NCBI GenBank assembly: GCA_037102815.1
Contig: BTPP01000002.1
Coordinates: forward strand, 2,480,001-2,544,000
Origin: Neurospora intermedia
Taxonomy: Eukaryota > Ascomycota > Sordariomycetes > Sordariales > Sordariaceae
Length of the DNA stretch: 64,000 bases
Direction: 5' to 3'
The translations under genes and the position numbers were made by a program. The notes under the pieces are model-generated. The model saw only the letters and a list, made by a program, of their open reading frames with translations. It made no database searches and had not been told where the DNA came from. This document shows positions 36,765-49,700 of the stretch, piece by piece (position 1 is the first letter of the stretch; each line of letters opens with the position of its first letter).

Positions 36765-39700
36765 AGCTCTAAGGATTCGCAACTGCCTGTTGCGAGCAAT
36801 CCAAATGCCTACAATATGTGCCTCTACGTCGCAGCCGGGCAGGCACCTCCGGCTCCGGAGTTTACTACGTACGAGTTTCGCTGGATATTTAGAGGTATCC
36901 ATCCCCTTTATTTTGTTCGACATCGATGCGCCATCATCCATCCCACGGCACCTACCGCAACGGGATAGAGCTGCAAACAAAGGATTACTACCTCCACCTA
37001 TTTCAACTTTCTCAACGGTTAGAAGTGGACCGTCTAAGACCCATTGCTAACTTAACCCACTCTGGCAAGAAATTGCATGATTGTGCTGTCTAGTTGCTCT
37101 GTTGCGGTGCAGCCCCAGGTGGTCTCAGCTCGCCAATATGACTTCGAGGTGATCTAGTGTGATCAACACGCGGGAACCACTACTACTTGCGGGTTTAGGT
37201 CGGCTTTTAGCGAGGAACCATCACGAGCACCGGTGATTGTTGGGGCGCAAGCCGTGTCGGTCTGCTGAAGGAGCATGCAAAGACATCGCAAGATAGTAGC
37301 CGCCCGCGCCCATCATCGGCTTCATTAACAAGCAGATTATCGACTAGGGTTTGCATCTCGAGGGCGTGTCGCTGGACGCTATTGAGATGTCTTAGGCCCG
37401 AACTTCGGCGTCGCTTGCATATAATATGGGTAACTTGCTAACCCGGATTTTACTCGGAAAGGGTTAGCTCGAGAGCAGATGTCACCCAAGACAATGACAT
37501 GTCTGCCTTCACTGCACAATGCACTTGGGATGCTATCGAGTGCTGATAGACGGCCGCTGATGAAACCGGTCGTTGAGCTCAGGCCCAGTCGTCGAGCAGC
37601 TTGGTTGTGAGAGGATGAATTTGGGAATCGTTACTCTCGGACAAGCTCCTCTTCGAGTACACTCGGTTGACCGACGTGGATGTCATAAGAATATTCCAGG
37701 AATAGGACAGGCAGATGTTGAGTAAACAAGCGTATGCTACATTTGTAAACCTTTGATTCCCAAGACTGTAGATGTTGTTCATCGTCTGACCACATACATT
37801 ATGCGGACAGCACTTTATTCTATTGTGCCAAGCGGTGGGATGGATACTGAGATGCCAGATCGTCTTCGCTTGACTTCATATGAGTTCGTCTTCCTGATGC
37901 TCTTCAGTGTGAAGGAACGGGTGTGAAGAGCATCATCCAAAACTCGATACCCAATCTGTTTCACATACAGAAAATTAGGCTCGATTAGGTGACCTGTCAT
38001 TCGATCACTTTCTTGGGGACGGCATGTATGGATTTGATTTCAGCTAACGGATATCCTACTGTAGATAGCTTTTCTCGGGCCGTCGGTCAGCTAAACCAAC
38101 TCTCCAGTGACTGGACCATTCACTGATGTTTATAGTCGGCGGTACCGCCAAAAGGGGAAGTTCACAAACCCTACATCAGCCTTGCAACTTGGATGTGCGT
38201 TCGCACTAGATCAACTAGAACTGAGACCTTTTGCCAGTGTCAGCCGTGATGATTCGTTAATGAACAAGAGGCTCAAGCAGACCTACACACGTCAATGCAA
38301 CTGCCAATTCATCCTGGTGGGCTCGAAAAATGAAAATTGATTATAGAATCAGCCCAATAGACTCACCAAGAAAGATAGATTATCCGTGGTATCATACCTC
38401 TACCAGCGGGTCGTTAGCACTTTGCAAATCAAACATCAAGAGGATCATCACTTGTTCATATGACCCCTACACATTGTCTAGCGTTGGTCTTTATGGCCGG
38501 ACGTTTGTAAGAGGCCCTTGCGATGTAAGTATCATCGCTCATCGCGGGGGGGAAAGAAATGAAAGAAAACCTGGTGCATTATGTCGACTCAGTACATGTA
38601 GCAAGTTCGCACAAAGAGGTGAGCGAACTGTGGTAGTTTGGTGTGAAACTGCTCGGATTTTCATGAGCAGTCACCAATAAAATGCCATGCTAACCAATTG
38701 AGTGTCTTGATAACCAACATGGGTACCAGTCCCTTTTCGAACCACACTTTGTGAAGTTTGGTACGGAACAGCTTGCCCCCCAATGGGCTTCCACACCTTT
38801 CTGTGGCCGGCTGAATCGGAACAGAATTTTCGCAAGGGCGAGGACACGCCCGGAGATACCAAAGTTGATAAATGTTGTACCATGTGCTCCTAACACGATA
38901 TAACTGTGAGCTATAGGTCAGATGAGAGTCGTTGGGTCGGAGCCGAAGTAGAACTGACAACCAACCGACAGCCCGCAGGACAAACAGATAGCATCAACTA
39001 TGGGGGATCTACAGGGTATCTTGAGTTCCCTACCTTTAGCGATAACTGCTATTACTACCCACCAACAGTGAATTCCACTGCGCCAGATACCCTGCGCAAA
39101 CTGCACAAGAACCCTCGACATCGATATACGAGAATACAAGGGGTTTGCTGACGTTGACGAACTAGATGATGTCTCGTGTGATTCCGCTTTCAAACCATAA
39201 GGTTGAATCAAACTGCATTGAATGACATGATGATAACCAAGCCCCGCATAGGATAAGAACTGAACATCAAACCAGTGAAGACAACAAACGTTATGGTTCT
39301 AGGTGGTGGTAGTACCTCTACCTACTACTGCCTTGCCTTCCAACCAAACTATCTACTGTGTAGATATAACTTTTTTGGTCTTGTACCCGCGGTTCGGGGA
39401 TGCATTCACCCAAACCAATATCTCGTTCGAGGAGAGACCACCTCAAACTCTACTCTCATTGGTGTGCGGTAACCACTGCTGCTATGACCTGTTGTGCCTG
39501 TGTAACCCAACATGGGCGGTTCGGGCACACCGCCCGAGGTACATCCTTACATCACCACTATCTTAACTGTCGACTCAATGACTCCGTAGCATGGCACCAT
39601 CGTAGGTCAGACAGCTCGGGTCAGGAAGTTTCAAAAACACAGACATCAGATTTGCAGGTAATGGCCGAGGAAATTGCGTTCATTGTGTGACCTCAAGAGA

Positions 39701-41348
39701 AGCGGGTGAGAATTCAATGTGGACGTTTCGAATCGCCCAGACTCAACAATATTCAGATTCTTGCCCCATTGAATTGAGATCATTTGGAGGTACGGCCTTT
39801 TGAATATTTGTTGTCGCGAAGACGCTCGAGCGCAGTAGCCTCGGCGAACAAGAACATCATGAAATCATGAAATTACAGAAAGCTAAGAGAAGATCCGGGC
39901 AGCCCATGGGGCTCAAGTCTAAGGAAATCATCCGATATTAGACCATGACCAACAAGAAATGAGGCTTTTCTCCGCCTCGGCAATGCATGCTTGAGAGGAA
40001 AGGGAAAGAACACCATTCACTGTTGAAACCTTTCGTGTGGTCCCAATGCAATAGGTACCTAGATTGGTGTTTGTCTGTGGGGGTGGACCTTGCCGATCCT
40101 CTCCGACTTCTCACTACATGCATGCGCAGCATTGATGGTAGGCTGAGGTGGTACGAAATTCAAAGGAGGTGTAGTCAACCTTCAACTTCAACAACATTTG
40201 GTTAGGCAAAAGAAGTCGTGCATCGCATCCAGCCTAAGCCTAGGCCAGCAAGGCCATCAAGCCACGGAAATGGTGGACGGCATTTTGATGGCTAAGCTGA
40301 GCGACCTCTCTGCGGCGCAAGGCCCATAACCTATAAGATCACTGCACTCATACAATCGGGCGTCGTGATATTATGCCATGGACGCTCATCGTCAGCCTTG
40401 GTTCGAATCAAGTGGTTGTGTTAGCTTGGCCTGGTACTGGTGATTGCGATATGTTCTGTCTTCCTATCGTCCCGATAACTTCACCAACTTGAATCAGAAA
40501 TCAACAAACTCAAGTCATCATTGCGCCCAAGGCAAGTTAGAAGATGTCGTATATTCAAAGATGCTCCTTGTACCGATAGGGACTGAAGCTTCACACAAGA
40601 ACGCAGAGCACACGTTGGTACGGGCAGGTGCAAGCAGGTGGTATCGCGTTAAAGGTTCGCACATGTTAGGTACCTCTAGGTTTGCTGGGATGCTATCGCA
40701 GTAGTGGTGACTCAGTGTGTGTAATTTGCCGTACGACTGTAATATTCGGGCCGTTCAAGATGGGAACGTAATGCAGCGCAAGCAAGAGGAGGTTGCTTAC
40801 CGGGCAGGTACGTTTCGGTTCTGTACCGCAAGTAACATCCGGCGAATACGTCACAGTAGAAGACGGCATGGATGGACGGAATGTCTTGGAGCCTCGTGGT
40901 TCTTTGGCTCCACCAAAGGGCACCTATAGTCGCAAATGTCACCCCCCCTCCCCCCTCAACGCGCTCTACACTACAAGCAGCATTGCGCGCTTGGCTTTGT
41001 TCGACCTTTGACTTTAACCCCACACTGACTAAGGAAGACGTCGACAACTCGACATCCAACTTTGCTTTGTGTAGATCCATCTCGGCTGAGACCTACACAC
41101 ACTAAAAAAACCAACAGCAAGACACTCGCCAGCGAACAGATCAAAACCGCATCGATAGTTAGCCCGTATTCTAGTCGTCACGCCCATACGCGCAAAAATT
41201 CGATAACCCTGCCACCCCTAAACCAAGACAACCGCACCAAGTGCTGATCCCATCGGCCAGTCCGCGCAACCCAACAAGGCTAGGACCGGGCTACCGACAG
41301 TCTCAAAGACAGTGAAGGATTCGAACACAAACAACACAAGAAAAGAAG

Positions 41349-42634
41349 ATGGCTGGAAAGAAAGGTCAGGACAATAGCAAGAAGGCGGCCGGCCAGGCGC
41401 GCAAGGCCGACGCTGCGGCCCAGAAGGCTGCTGCCGAAGACGCAAAGAAGGCCGCTGCCGAAGCCGCCGAGTGGGATAAGGGAGCCAAAAGCAACGCTAA
41501 GAAGTAAGTTCCAATATGAAGCCTAGTGTTCTGTTCCACGTTACTCTGCCGATTTTGTTTACCGGTCCGTTCTTTGGCCCTTGTCGTCGGCCTTCCGACG
41601 CTACATGAGGAGAGGGGGCTGTATCCTCGCTCAACAGCAGGCTCCGTGCCCCCGTGCGACATCTCATGCCTCCATATCTCGGCCCCTACATTCCTTCAAA
41701 GTCTCGCCTTGTCCATCGAGGCACCCTTGCCCTTGTTCGCCTTTCCCTACACAAACACTTCCCTCCGTCAGGAACGCGTTCCGACTCGCTATCGGAAGAT
41801 GTCCGCGGGACCTCTGTGCAACCTTGTGGAGGCGTCGCATTGCATGCCACCATGATATCATGCTGGTCAAATGTCTAGCGGGCTTCTGTTTGGCTCATTC
41901 ATCCAGTGTGCATCATCACAGGCCCTTGCGCGACTGCAAAGTTGCCTTCGATGCGCTCTCCCTACAGTACGGGAAAGACATATACGCTGGTTGGGTGGGG
42001 AGAGTGGAGGAGTCCGATGGCGACGTGCAAAGCGCGCATATTTGCACAGATGGACCATGACATTCGCGACAAAGTTGACCCGAATATTGGTACTGACTAC
42101 GAACTATCGTACAGGGAGGCCGAAGCCGCGAAAAAGGCCGAGGCGGCGCGCAAGAAGGCAGAGAGAGAGGCACTTCTGAAGGAGGAAGAGAAGAATACCC
42201 CGGGGCGTACGCAACCCAAGAATGCGAAGACGGCGGTCAGGAAGACAAGGGGTCTTGACCTGTCACAGCTGGACGATGACGGCAGTGGCCCTCTTGCAGC
42301 TCTTAACGCCTCGGGTATTGACAACGCTCTGGATGCGTTGTCGTTAACCACATCTTCAGCCGTTGACAAGATTGACCGGCATCCCGAGAGACGCTTCAAG
42401 GCAGCATATGCGGCGTTTGAGGAACGACGACTTGCAGAGATGGAGAAGGACGGCAGTGGCCAAGGTTTGCGCCTGAACCAGAAGAAGGAGAAGATCAAGA
42501 AGGAGTTCGAGAAGCACCCAGACAACCCCTTCAATCAGGTGACTGCGCGCTACGACGCTTCCAGGGAAGAGTTGGCCCAGCTCAAGGAGCAGGAACGTAC
42601 CAAGATCGAGGCCCGACTTGGGTCCAGACGTTAA
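41349..42634 (+). CDS. CCDC124-like ribosome-associated coiled-coil protein
   Basis: Predicted 224-residue cytoplasmic protein of the CCDC124 family (DUF1014). The animal protein, like yeast Lso2, binds idle ribosomes and helps recovery of translation. Exons 41349-41503 and 42115-42634, separated by a long 611-bp intron. The join gives the continuous Ala/Lys/Glu-rich helix KSNAKKEAEAAKKAEAARKK. The family signature is in the second exon: a central LDLSQLDDD segment, then RHPERRFKAAYAAFEERRLAEM and the C-terminal RLNQKKEKIKKEFEKHPDNPFNQ. The start ATG follows an A-rich leader (AAAAGAAG). Length and motif order fit the family well. In-frame sequence also runs upstream of exon 2 inside the intron to about 41906, so an alternative N-terminus cannot be excluded. 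Confidence 0.88.
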
Positions 42635-44813
42635 GCTACCGCGCAAGCTCTTGGGTGCGGACGCATCATTTCCCCATCCGACATCTTCCGGCTCTCGTAC
42701 GGTTTCTTGCAATGGCCATGGGCAGGAATTCGCGAAGCTGCGCCGGGTCTTCTCATCTGCTCACCTGTTCAGGCCAAATGGTTTTGCCTGCTGTATACGA
42801 AGACACCGCACGGGCTCCAGCACGTCGTATTCACGACAGCATACAGACTGGTCATTATAAGGGTAGTTGTACAGTATCCTCATGAGCAAGGGTGTGCAAG
42901 GCGGTAGGGGTATCTACGATGGACTCGGTGGTTCTTTGAAGCGAGGAAATTGCATAAGGATCTGATGGGGCTTTGGTAGAAAAGCTCCGTACACGGACGG
43001 TGTGTATGATAGGATGGTGATGTTACATGGGCCGCCGTTTCAGGTTGTACTGGTAGATGGTACCTGGGAATTGGAAATGGCATTGTGTACAAAAAAGGGA
43101 CTTTTTACTTTAGCATGGTATGACGACAGTATTATGGAGCCGTGGGTTGTGTAAAGTGCGCTGTTGTAAGAGGCGGTCAAGGAGAGCGAAAGGGCCCAGA
43201 TGGCCGGTGGATGGCAAGGCAAAAGGTTGCCTTCTTTCTGATGTGGTGGCCGACTTCGCTGCGTCTCCCTTTCGATGGGTTCCTGTATCGTACAAAGCCA
43301 TGACGGAACAACAGCAAGACCAGAAAAGAGAGGTGGAGTTTCAAGACAACGACAATAACAGGCCGGTCGGATCCTAAGCCGGTGGCTGGCTGGTTGGCCT
43401 TGGTTGGATCCGGGGATCTCGCCGAGCTCAGTGTTTGGGTCTCAACACATGTTGTGGTCTTGGTCGCTGGCAGCTCAAGGTTAACCCAGTCGCCGGAGTG
43501 TACCATGATGGAAGTTTGTGATCCAATATCCTTCTAGCGTGCGGTGCCTGCGCAGCAAAGTGGAGGTGGTGAAGTGTCGTGGGTTGCGGTCTGCGAATGC
43601 GAAGTCCAGTGACCCAGTTCCATGCCCAGGAGCCCGGAGAAGGAGGAGCCTCGACCCACTTTGGCGACACGTGGAGCTAGGTAGGCGGAGATTCCGACCT
43701 GGCCCTCGGGCCACCCTCCTGGATGGAAGGCGGGCAAGAACGGGCCCGGGTACTCGGGGATCCACCTACGTACCTCAACGGAGGTCGGGTCTTCCCTGAC
43801 GACGACTCCTGAGGCTCCCCTCTTGTCCACTCGGATCGAAGAAGCCGTCCGTCCAAGACTCCCATCTAGCCTCGAAGCCATCTAGCGTCGACATTGGGCA
43901 CTGTCTGTAAGGCACAGTGCTTCCGTGGACGGGAGTTTAGCGTTCTGTGATTGTTCCCCCAGGGTTTGGTAAAATCATAAGGATGAATGCCAATGCTGTC
44001 GTTGTCGTTTTTGTCGCCGTACCGGTGCCGGTCGACCTGTACAATGGAGCATGGGTACCTAGGCACTACCTTTATGTACTGCGTAGAGACGGGAAGCCCG
44101 AAAGCCCAGGCGCCTTGCTGCGCTTGTCGCGTTCAAAGTCCTTTGGTTACGAATGTACTTGGCAAACCCAAGATTTCCCATCTGTTCCTTGGTCTGTTCA
44201 GCTGCTCTCATGTTTCGTGGTCTAGCCTAGGATGGATTTCTTGACAGAGACACGGAAGAAATTCCGCTGCCTATGTCTGAGTTTTGTCGACTCGAACAGT
44301 GCCGGCGGGAGATCTCCACAGCTCGCTGAAAGACACGGGCTGCAGCGCTAATGTATGGGAAGTACCCGGCAGTACAGTGTCATATGCGAAATACATTTGC
44401 ATTACCATGATTAACCCTAACCCTTCTCTTTGCTTTTCGTGCCTGAGCACCCGCTACAGAGGTGGTGTCTCATTCACCGTCAGGGGCAGACGATCTTTCC
44501 ATGACCATAGCTCCAACCTCACCACCATCTCGATCGCCTCACAACCGCTCACCTTACCTATACACCCACGCCACTTTATTCGGCCTGCTCAAAACTTTCT
44601 GGAAGGACTCTCCGTTCACTCGTCTTCTGGAATCTGCAGGGTTTTTCTTGTTTCACAAACCTAGACCTAGAATTCCTCACCAGTCCTTGTCGACGAGAAA
44701 CCCGCCCCCCCGCATGCTGTGTGTCCAAATACAGGACAAACATTCTCCGACGAAAAGAAGCTCCATCCCGGTCAACATTCCCATCGGGTAACACGGTAAT
44801 TCCCCCGAGGCCA
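42635..44813. other. Intergenic region
   Basis: 3' flank of the CCDC124-like gene and promoter of the UBC-fold gene. Open frames up to about 125 codons have no domain. A GGGTACCTAGGCAC motif near 44054 resembles the recurring palindrome. No supported gene. Confidence 0.5.
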
Positions 44814-46243
44814 ATGACAACATCCATGCCATTCTCCCGGATGGGCAACCTGCCCGCCGTTAGACGGCAGCATCTCCTTGCCGAGTTGTAGGTACCATAC
44901 AGAGCCCCAAGCACAGCACGCAAGCCACCAGGAAACTGGGCCGGTTCGTGGAAGCTCATTTAGCAGGGTCAGCGGGCTAATGACCACGGTTTCACACAGT
45001 GCCGGTCTCAAACAGGCATGTCCAAATGGCGTCTTCGTCAGTCTCACGCCCGGTGACCCGAATCTGTGGTCGGGCGTGATCTTCGTACGCAAAGGTAATT
45101 CCATCGCAATCATTATTGGCAAGCCCAAGTCAGGCAATCCAATGGAGAGACGGACAGAAGCCAAGCCACCTTGTTCGTGAGATGGAGGGAGAAAGCGGGT
45201 GTGTAGAAGTACTGACATCTCTTTGTCTCGGTTCTTTCCGTAGGTCCATACGCCAACGCCGTCCTCCGCTTCCAGGTCTCCTTCCCGGACTCGTATCCGA
45301 ACCTGCCGCCCCTGGTTACCTTCTCCACAGACATGTTCCACCCCCTTATCACGCCTCTTACCACGTACATGTACAGCACCGACGTCCAGCAAAACGGTAC
45401 CGTCAGTGCCACCGACGAGGAGCGCCTCCCGCCCGGAGGCTTCAGTCTACGTCATGGCTTCCCGCATTGGTTTGGTAGGGCCAGTCGGTCCCGTGGGGAG
45501 CGTGGTAGTGGCGATCAGCGAGGAAGGCCGCCTGCGTCTCTACAGATGACGCCCCCACCGGACACTCGCAAGGTCCAAACCGGAAACAGATCCGAAGATG
45601 GGTCCAAGATTGGCGGAGGGACGGAAGGGACGCCGGAGTCTACCACCGAAGCCAACGCAGATGCGGCGTCTGACTGCAGCAGGTCAGCCGCCAGGCGGGA
45701 CGTTTCAACCTACGAGGTTCTCCGGTACATCCGTAGCACCTTTGATGATGCAAACGTTCTTGACTCAGTCCCACTTGAGGCGGCTGGCAATCCGGGCGCC
45801 TGGCATGCGTGGCGCACTCATCGGCGACAACAGGCTGCCAATGTGACTTCTTCTCCCGCTTCTGTAAAGTCTGATCCGGACTCGAATTCGATCAAAATAG
45901 ATGAGACCATTACAAGTCCTACACCAAGCGGAAATGCGGAGACAAGTTCAGCCACATCGACATCGGCCGCACCAAAGCGTCCTGACGAGTGGAACTGGGA
46001 CGGTGTTTGGGAGGAGAGGGTCAAGAGAGGTATCGCGACTAGCTTGTCAGAGCCGGTCTTATTTGGAAACGCCGGGGCGGCAGATGAAGTGGTTAGTCAA
46101 CGACGTTGTGTCAATTCTCACATTGAAATCATGGGCAATTACTAATGAGGGTGTATCGACAGATTAATTTCATCAGCATGGAGGAGGAAGTTGTCGAAGG
46201 AACAAAACAAAACCTCCTTAGGACCCTTGGTGCTATACCTTAG
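44814..46243 (+). CDS. UBC-fold (E2 variant, AKTIP/FTS-like) protein lacking the catalytic Cys
   Basis: Predicted 365-residue ubiquitin-conjugating-fold protein. Exons 44814-44887, 45000-45094, 45244-46091 and 46163-46243, all in frame. The joined start reads RRQHLLAEFAGLKQACPNGVF, then LWSGVIFVRKGPYANAVLRF, YPNLPPLVTFSTDMFHPLITPL and TYMYSTDV. These are the first helix and the core sheet of an E2, including the PPLVTF and HP landmarks. Where an active E2 has its cysteine after HPN there is none here, so it is likely a UEV or AKTIP-like non-catalytic adaptor. A Ser/Thr-rich linker (about 175-290) precedes a conserved-looking end, WNWDGVWEERVKRGIA. The start is uncertain: in-frame ATGs also lie at 44826 and 44841. 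Confidence 0.83.
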
Positions 46244-46758
46244 TGACTACGCCGAAGGAGTTCCACAGCTCTAGTGCAAGTTGTGTGTACCTACCTTGCT
46301 TCGCGAAAAGTATCACTTTCCCTGGGAACCTGCAGGGACTAGAAACTGGTTTAGGAAGCAACTGCGAAATAGGCGTTCCTCCCCTCTTCGCTTTCTTCGG
46401 GGAGATGGGAGGTGACGATGACAGCAGGTCAGAGGGCTTCAATCAAAAGCGTCAAGCGCTGAAACTAAACCCAACTTAACCTGAACCTAATATACCCGGA
46501 CATCATCAGAGCAGACAGTTCGAGTGTTATCCAAGTTCGACGTTGGGTGGGAGAACGACGTACATGACTAGCAGTAATCTTTGCAAATACACTTCGGATA
46601 CATTTTCTCATTACCATACCAATTGCAAGCCGTACACAAGCCGTCCATTCAGCAAGTTCACCGTACCTGACCGTGGACATTGTTCAGAATCCCACCTCGG
46701 TACCGCTTTGCGTCCAAAGCTCTTGCTGACGTGCTTGTCAGCCACGGCTACCGTCGAC
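46244..46758. other. Intergenic region and leader of the Ser-rich gene
   Basis: Short interval between tandem plus-strand genes. The reading frame of the next gene stays open upstream to an ATG at 46564, but the intervening translation looks like untranslated leader. Nothing else is seen. Confidence 0.5.
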
Positions 46759-49700
46759 ATGACCGGATCCTTTCCGCGAAATCACCGAAGTAACCATCGA
46801 TACGTCCGTTCTGCTGAGGATGAGGTCGTACCGAAGCCACTGCAGATCGTCAAGCGCTCCGTGAGCTCAAGCACGACAAACAAAAGTTACCAGCCGCCAT
46901 TGGCCACACGATGTGACAGCGCTGGAAGCTTCAAGTCTGATGCAAGCATGGACAGCATGTCGGAGCCACCAGGGCGGAACACATCCCTCGCTGTACCAAA
47001 GACCAGAGAGAACAGGGCACTTGAGCACGCCTCTACTTCAATGGTCAACCTTCTGGAAGGGTATGAGCAATATCAACCAGTGAATGCCGTCAATACTTTC
47101 CAGCCGAACCGTAAGTGACTTGCTGCGGACCAAGGCCTCTTCATTGAGTCGATATAAGCATACAGAATGTCTCGACGCTTATCTGAAATGGTGCCTCAAT
47201 GGTCAGACTTGCTAACTGATTATAGAACACAATAGAGTTTCTGATCTCGCATTCGAGTTCCACAGAACCAACTCTTGTACAAGTCTGCGTAATCAGCGTC
47301 CTCGAATGAGCCCGTCGCCTTGCAAAACGACCAGAAGCCCAAACTTTCTGCTTCAAAGAGCCAGACAGCTGATCACGGACCACAAAGACTTGGAAAGCGA
47401 GCGCGAAAGGGGCGGCAACAGGAAAGACGCAATCTTAGCTGCTTGTGCCAACACATCTAGGCCCCAAACTCCGACTCCATTATCTCGAATGGCTTACAAT
47501 CTGGGACGAGAGGAAATTCAATCATCACCACGCCTTCAAAGTTCTCAGAGTGTATTTAACCAGGACGCGCAAGGCCTCGGTAATGCTATTGCAAGTTGTG
47601 GAGAAGAAAGTTCTCATTCGATACTCGAAACTGGAGAAAAGTCACAACGAGGCCACTCTAGCGCTTCGCACTCAGGCTCGCCTGGTCAGTCTGCGGAAAA
47701 GCCATTCATGCTTGTGCCCAAAGTGATAGTCACTCCGGAAGTCAAGGCTCTGGACAATGGAGTTACATCGCTATAGGCGGCGGTGCAGCTTTCAACACAG
47801 CTTAGCCATTTCAGCGCACCAAATCATCAGTCTAGCATTTCCCCTCAAGCGCGAGATGATTACAATGACAGCCCAGTCTCACCAGGTATGATCGACAGGT
47901 CCATTACATGCCAGGCAATGTCTCGGAGGAATTCGTCCGTGAATTGGTAACGTACTGACCACAGTATCCTTCTACGTACAGATGCGTTAGAATACGGTTG
48001 TCTCTACAATTTGTCAATTGGAATACTTCCCACAGACAACAGCGAGGTCATTGAAGTCATAGACGACAAGGCATGCGCAAGGTATACGCCCTTCCAGACT
48101 CACTTCCAACATTGATCCAATTTGAATCCCATCAAAAGTCTGTTTCGTGTGAATCTGACCTTCAGCATAAGGACCACCCTCTATCTTGGCTCGAGGCTAC
48201 TCCTGCTGGTGCATGTTCGTCTACTTCCTACTGCCCTTCGATGCAGTAGTAGAAGTAAGCGCCACAGGAGACAGAGTTCTGATGATCTCATTGAAGATCT
48301 TGAATACCATTTGGGCGGTACCAAGCTCGATTTCCTACAGGTCCGTATTAGGTACCAGCACTCTGGCTTTTCGCAGAGAACAGGGCTGTTGCGCAACAAC
48401 ACGATGGATGGCATCGTGAGCCAGGAGACCATGGTAGAGACTACGGCGGTTGCTGCCATCGAAAGAAAAGGTTCATCATCGCTCTGGTCGCCGCGCGGCG
48501 TGCTACAGCCCAATCCATTATCTGGAATTATCACAAATCATTGGGGCGCGGATAGGAAAGATGATGTAATACACCGCATACTCACTTCGCGGTCCTCACC
48601 GCCACAGAGAAGGGCAAGGAATTTCCAGCAAACGTCTCTGCCTGTCCATTCGTATGACGCTAGCGGCACAAGTAGTGCATTTTCCATCTCTTCTGGTCAA
48701 GATACAAATCCGATCCCAAGAGCTCAAATACGTTCTGGCATACCGAGACAAGGCCAGAGTGCACTCGCCGTTCGGTCAGCAAAGAAGCCAGCGAGGATGA
48801 CTAATGTGAAGGCAACGGAGTTAAAGAGCGATGATGTTGTCAGACCTTTCGCTCCGCCTACACGTGCAGCGCCTCTCATCCCAATAAGGCAGACGAGCCT
48901 CAATACCAAGACGCATGCTCCCAGTTTTTCGAATGCCGAAGGAGGCCGTGGCAGCCAACAACAGGGTACGTTACAGTCTTACAAGAAAGATTTCTGGTTT
49001 TTTCCAGGTGAGGAGTCAGATTCGCCGGTTAATGATTCTGTTGCTGCCGAAGCAGACGGTTATTGTGGTCGGGAAGCCAACATTCATGCGCACGGATCAT
49101 CAGTGACTCGCGAAATCCGGACAGTCGATGAGGCTGTTGTAGGACGACTTTCCAGAATCGCACCGAACTCTTTTGCTGAAGCCTATAAGGGCGGGGATTA
49201 CCAATCGCAGCATCTTGAAGATGATGAGCACGGAATGTTGAGTAATGCGAAAGAGAGAGTGACACCAGTATCGGCACGCTCCTCATACTCTGATCAAACA
49301 AACTTGGACTGTTTCCAGTTCAAGCGCACACCAAGAACAGGTGGAAGTACGGATAGTATAATAAAGAAGAATGAGGGCAACTGTATCAACGCCAGCGGCA
49401 GTAGGGACGATGACGGACGCCTGGAGACGAACGAATCGGTTTACCAAGGTACTGACAGTCTCCAGACTCGCGTAAGGGCGTCACGACATTCATACTATTC
49501 ATCTCTTGGATCATCATCGGTAATTGCAACAGCAGCAACTTCTCGACAGCACAGGCGGAGAGCGAGTGCAAAACAGCCATCGTCCCCTCCTCCACGGCTC
49601 TCTATTCCTGGCGCTTCTTCCTCTCCAGAAGGGATGTATAGAACAACAAGCCTAAGCCGAACTTCATCTATGACCACACGCATAGCAAGCCCTGCTGACT

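Larger units (their letters stand above)
28754..41348. other. 12.6-kb region with no supportable gene
   Basis: No open frame here has a recognisable domain, and I could not chain exons with good splice sites into a plausible protein. Base composition is near balanced by eye, not the strongly AT-rich state of heavily RIP-mutated repeats. I saw no terminal repeats, transposase or reverse-transcriptase motifs. Contents worth noting: a pyrimidine tract at about 29851-29940, a run of 19 C at 34761-34779, a GC hairpin at 36399-36425, and several copies of TACCTA/TAGGTA-type motifs (near 29816, 30276, 36197, 36742, 39311, 40054 and 40673). It may hold long regulatory sequence, non-coding RNAs or decayed sequence. 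Confidence 0.55.

Noticed and set aside
40290-40425. tRNA-like boxes (GGCTAAGCTGAG and GGTTCGAATCA)
   Set aside because: The T-arm pairs badly, spacing is too long and no anticodon or acceptor stem can be formed.
28754-41348. Transposable or virus-like element in the gene-free block
   Set aside because: No terminal repeats, target-site duplications, transposase, reverse transcriptase, integrase or capsid-like sequence were seen, and composition is not RIP-like.
47723-47776. Possible 54-bp in-frame intron (GTGATA ... CTATAG) that would remove the TAG
   Set aside because: Donor and branch signals are weak, and it would delete the conserved-looking KALDNGVTSL stretch. Kept only as a competing explanation to be tested by junction reads.
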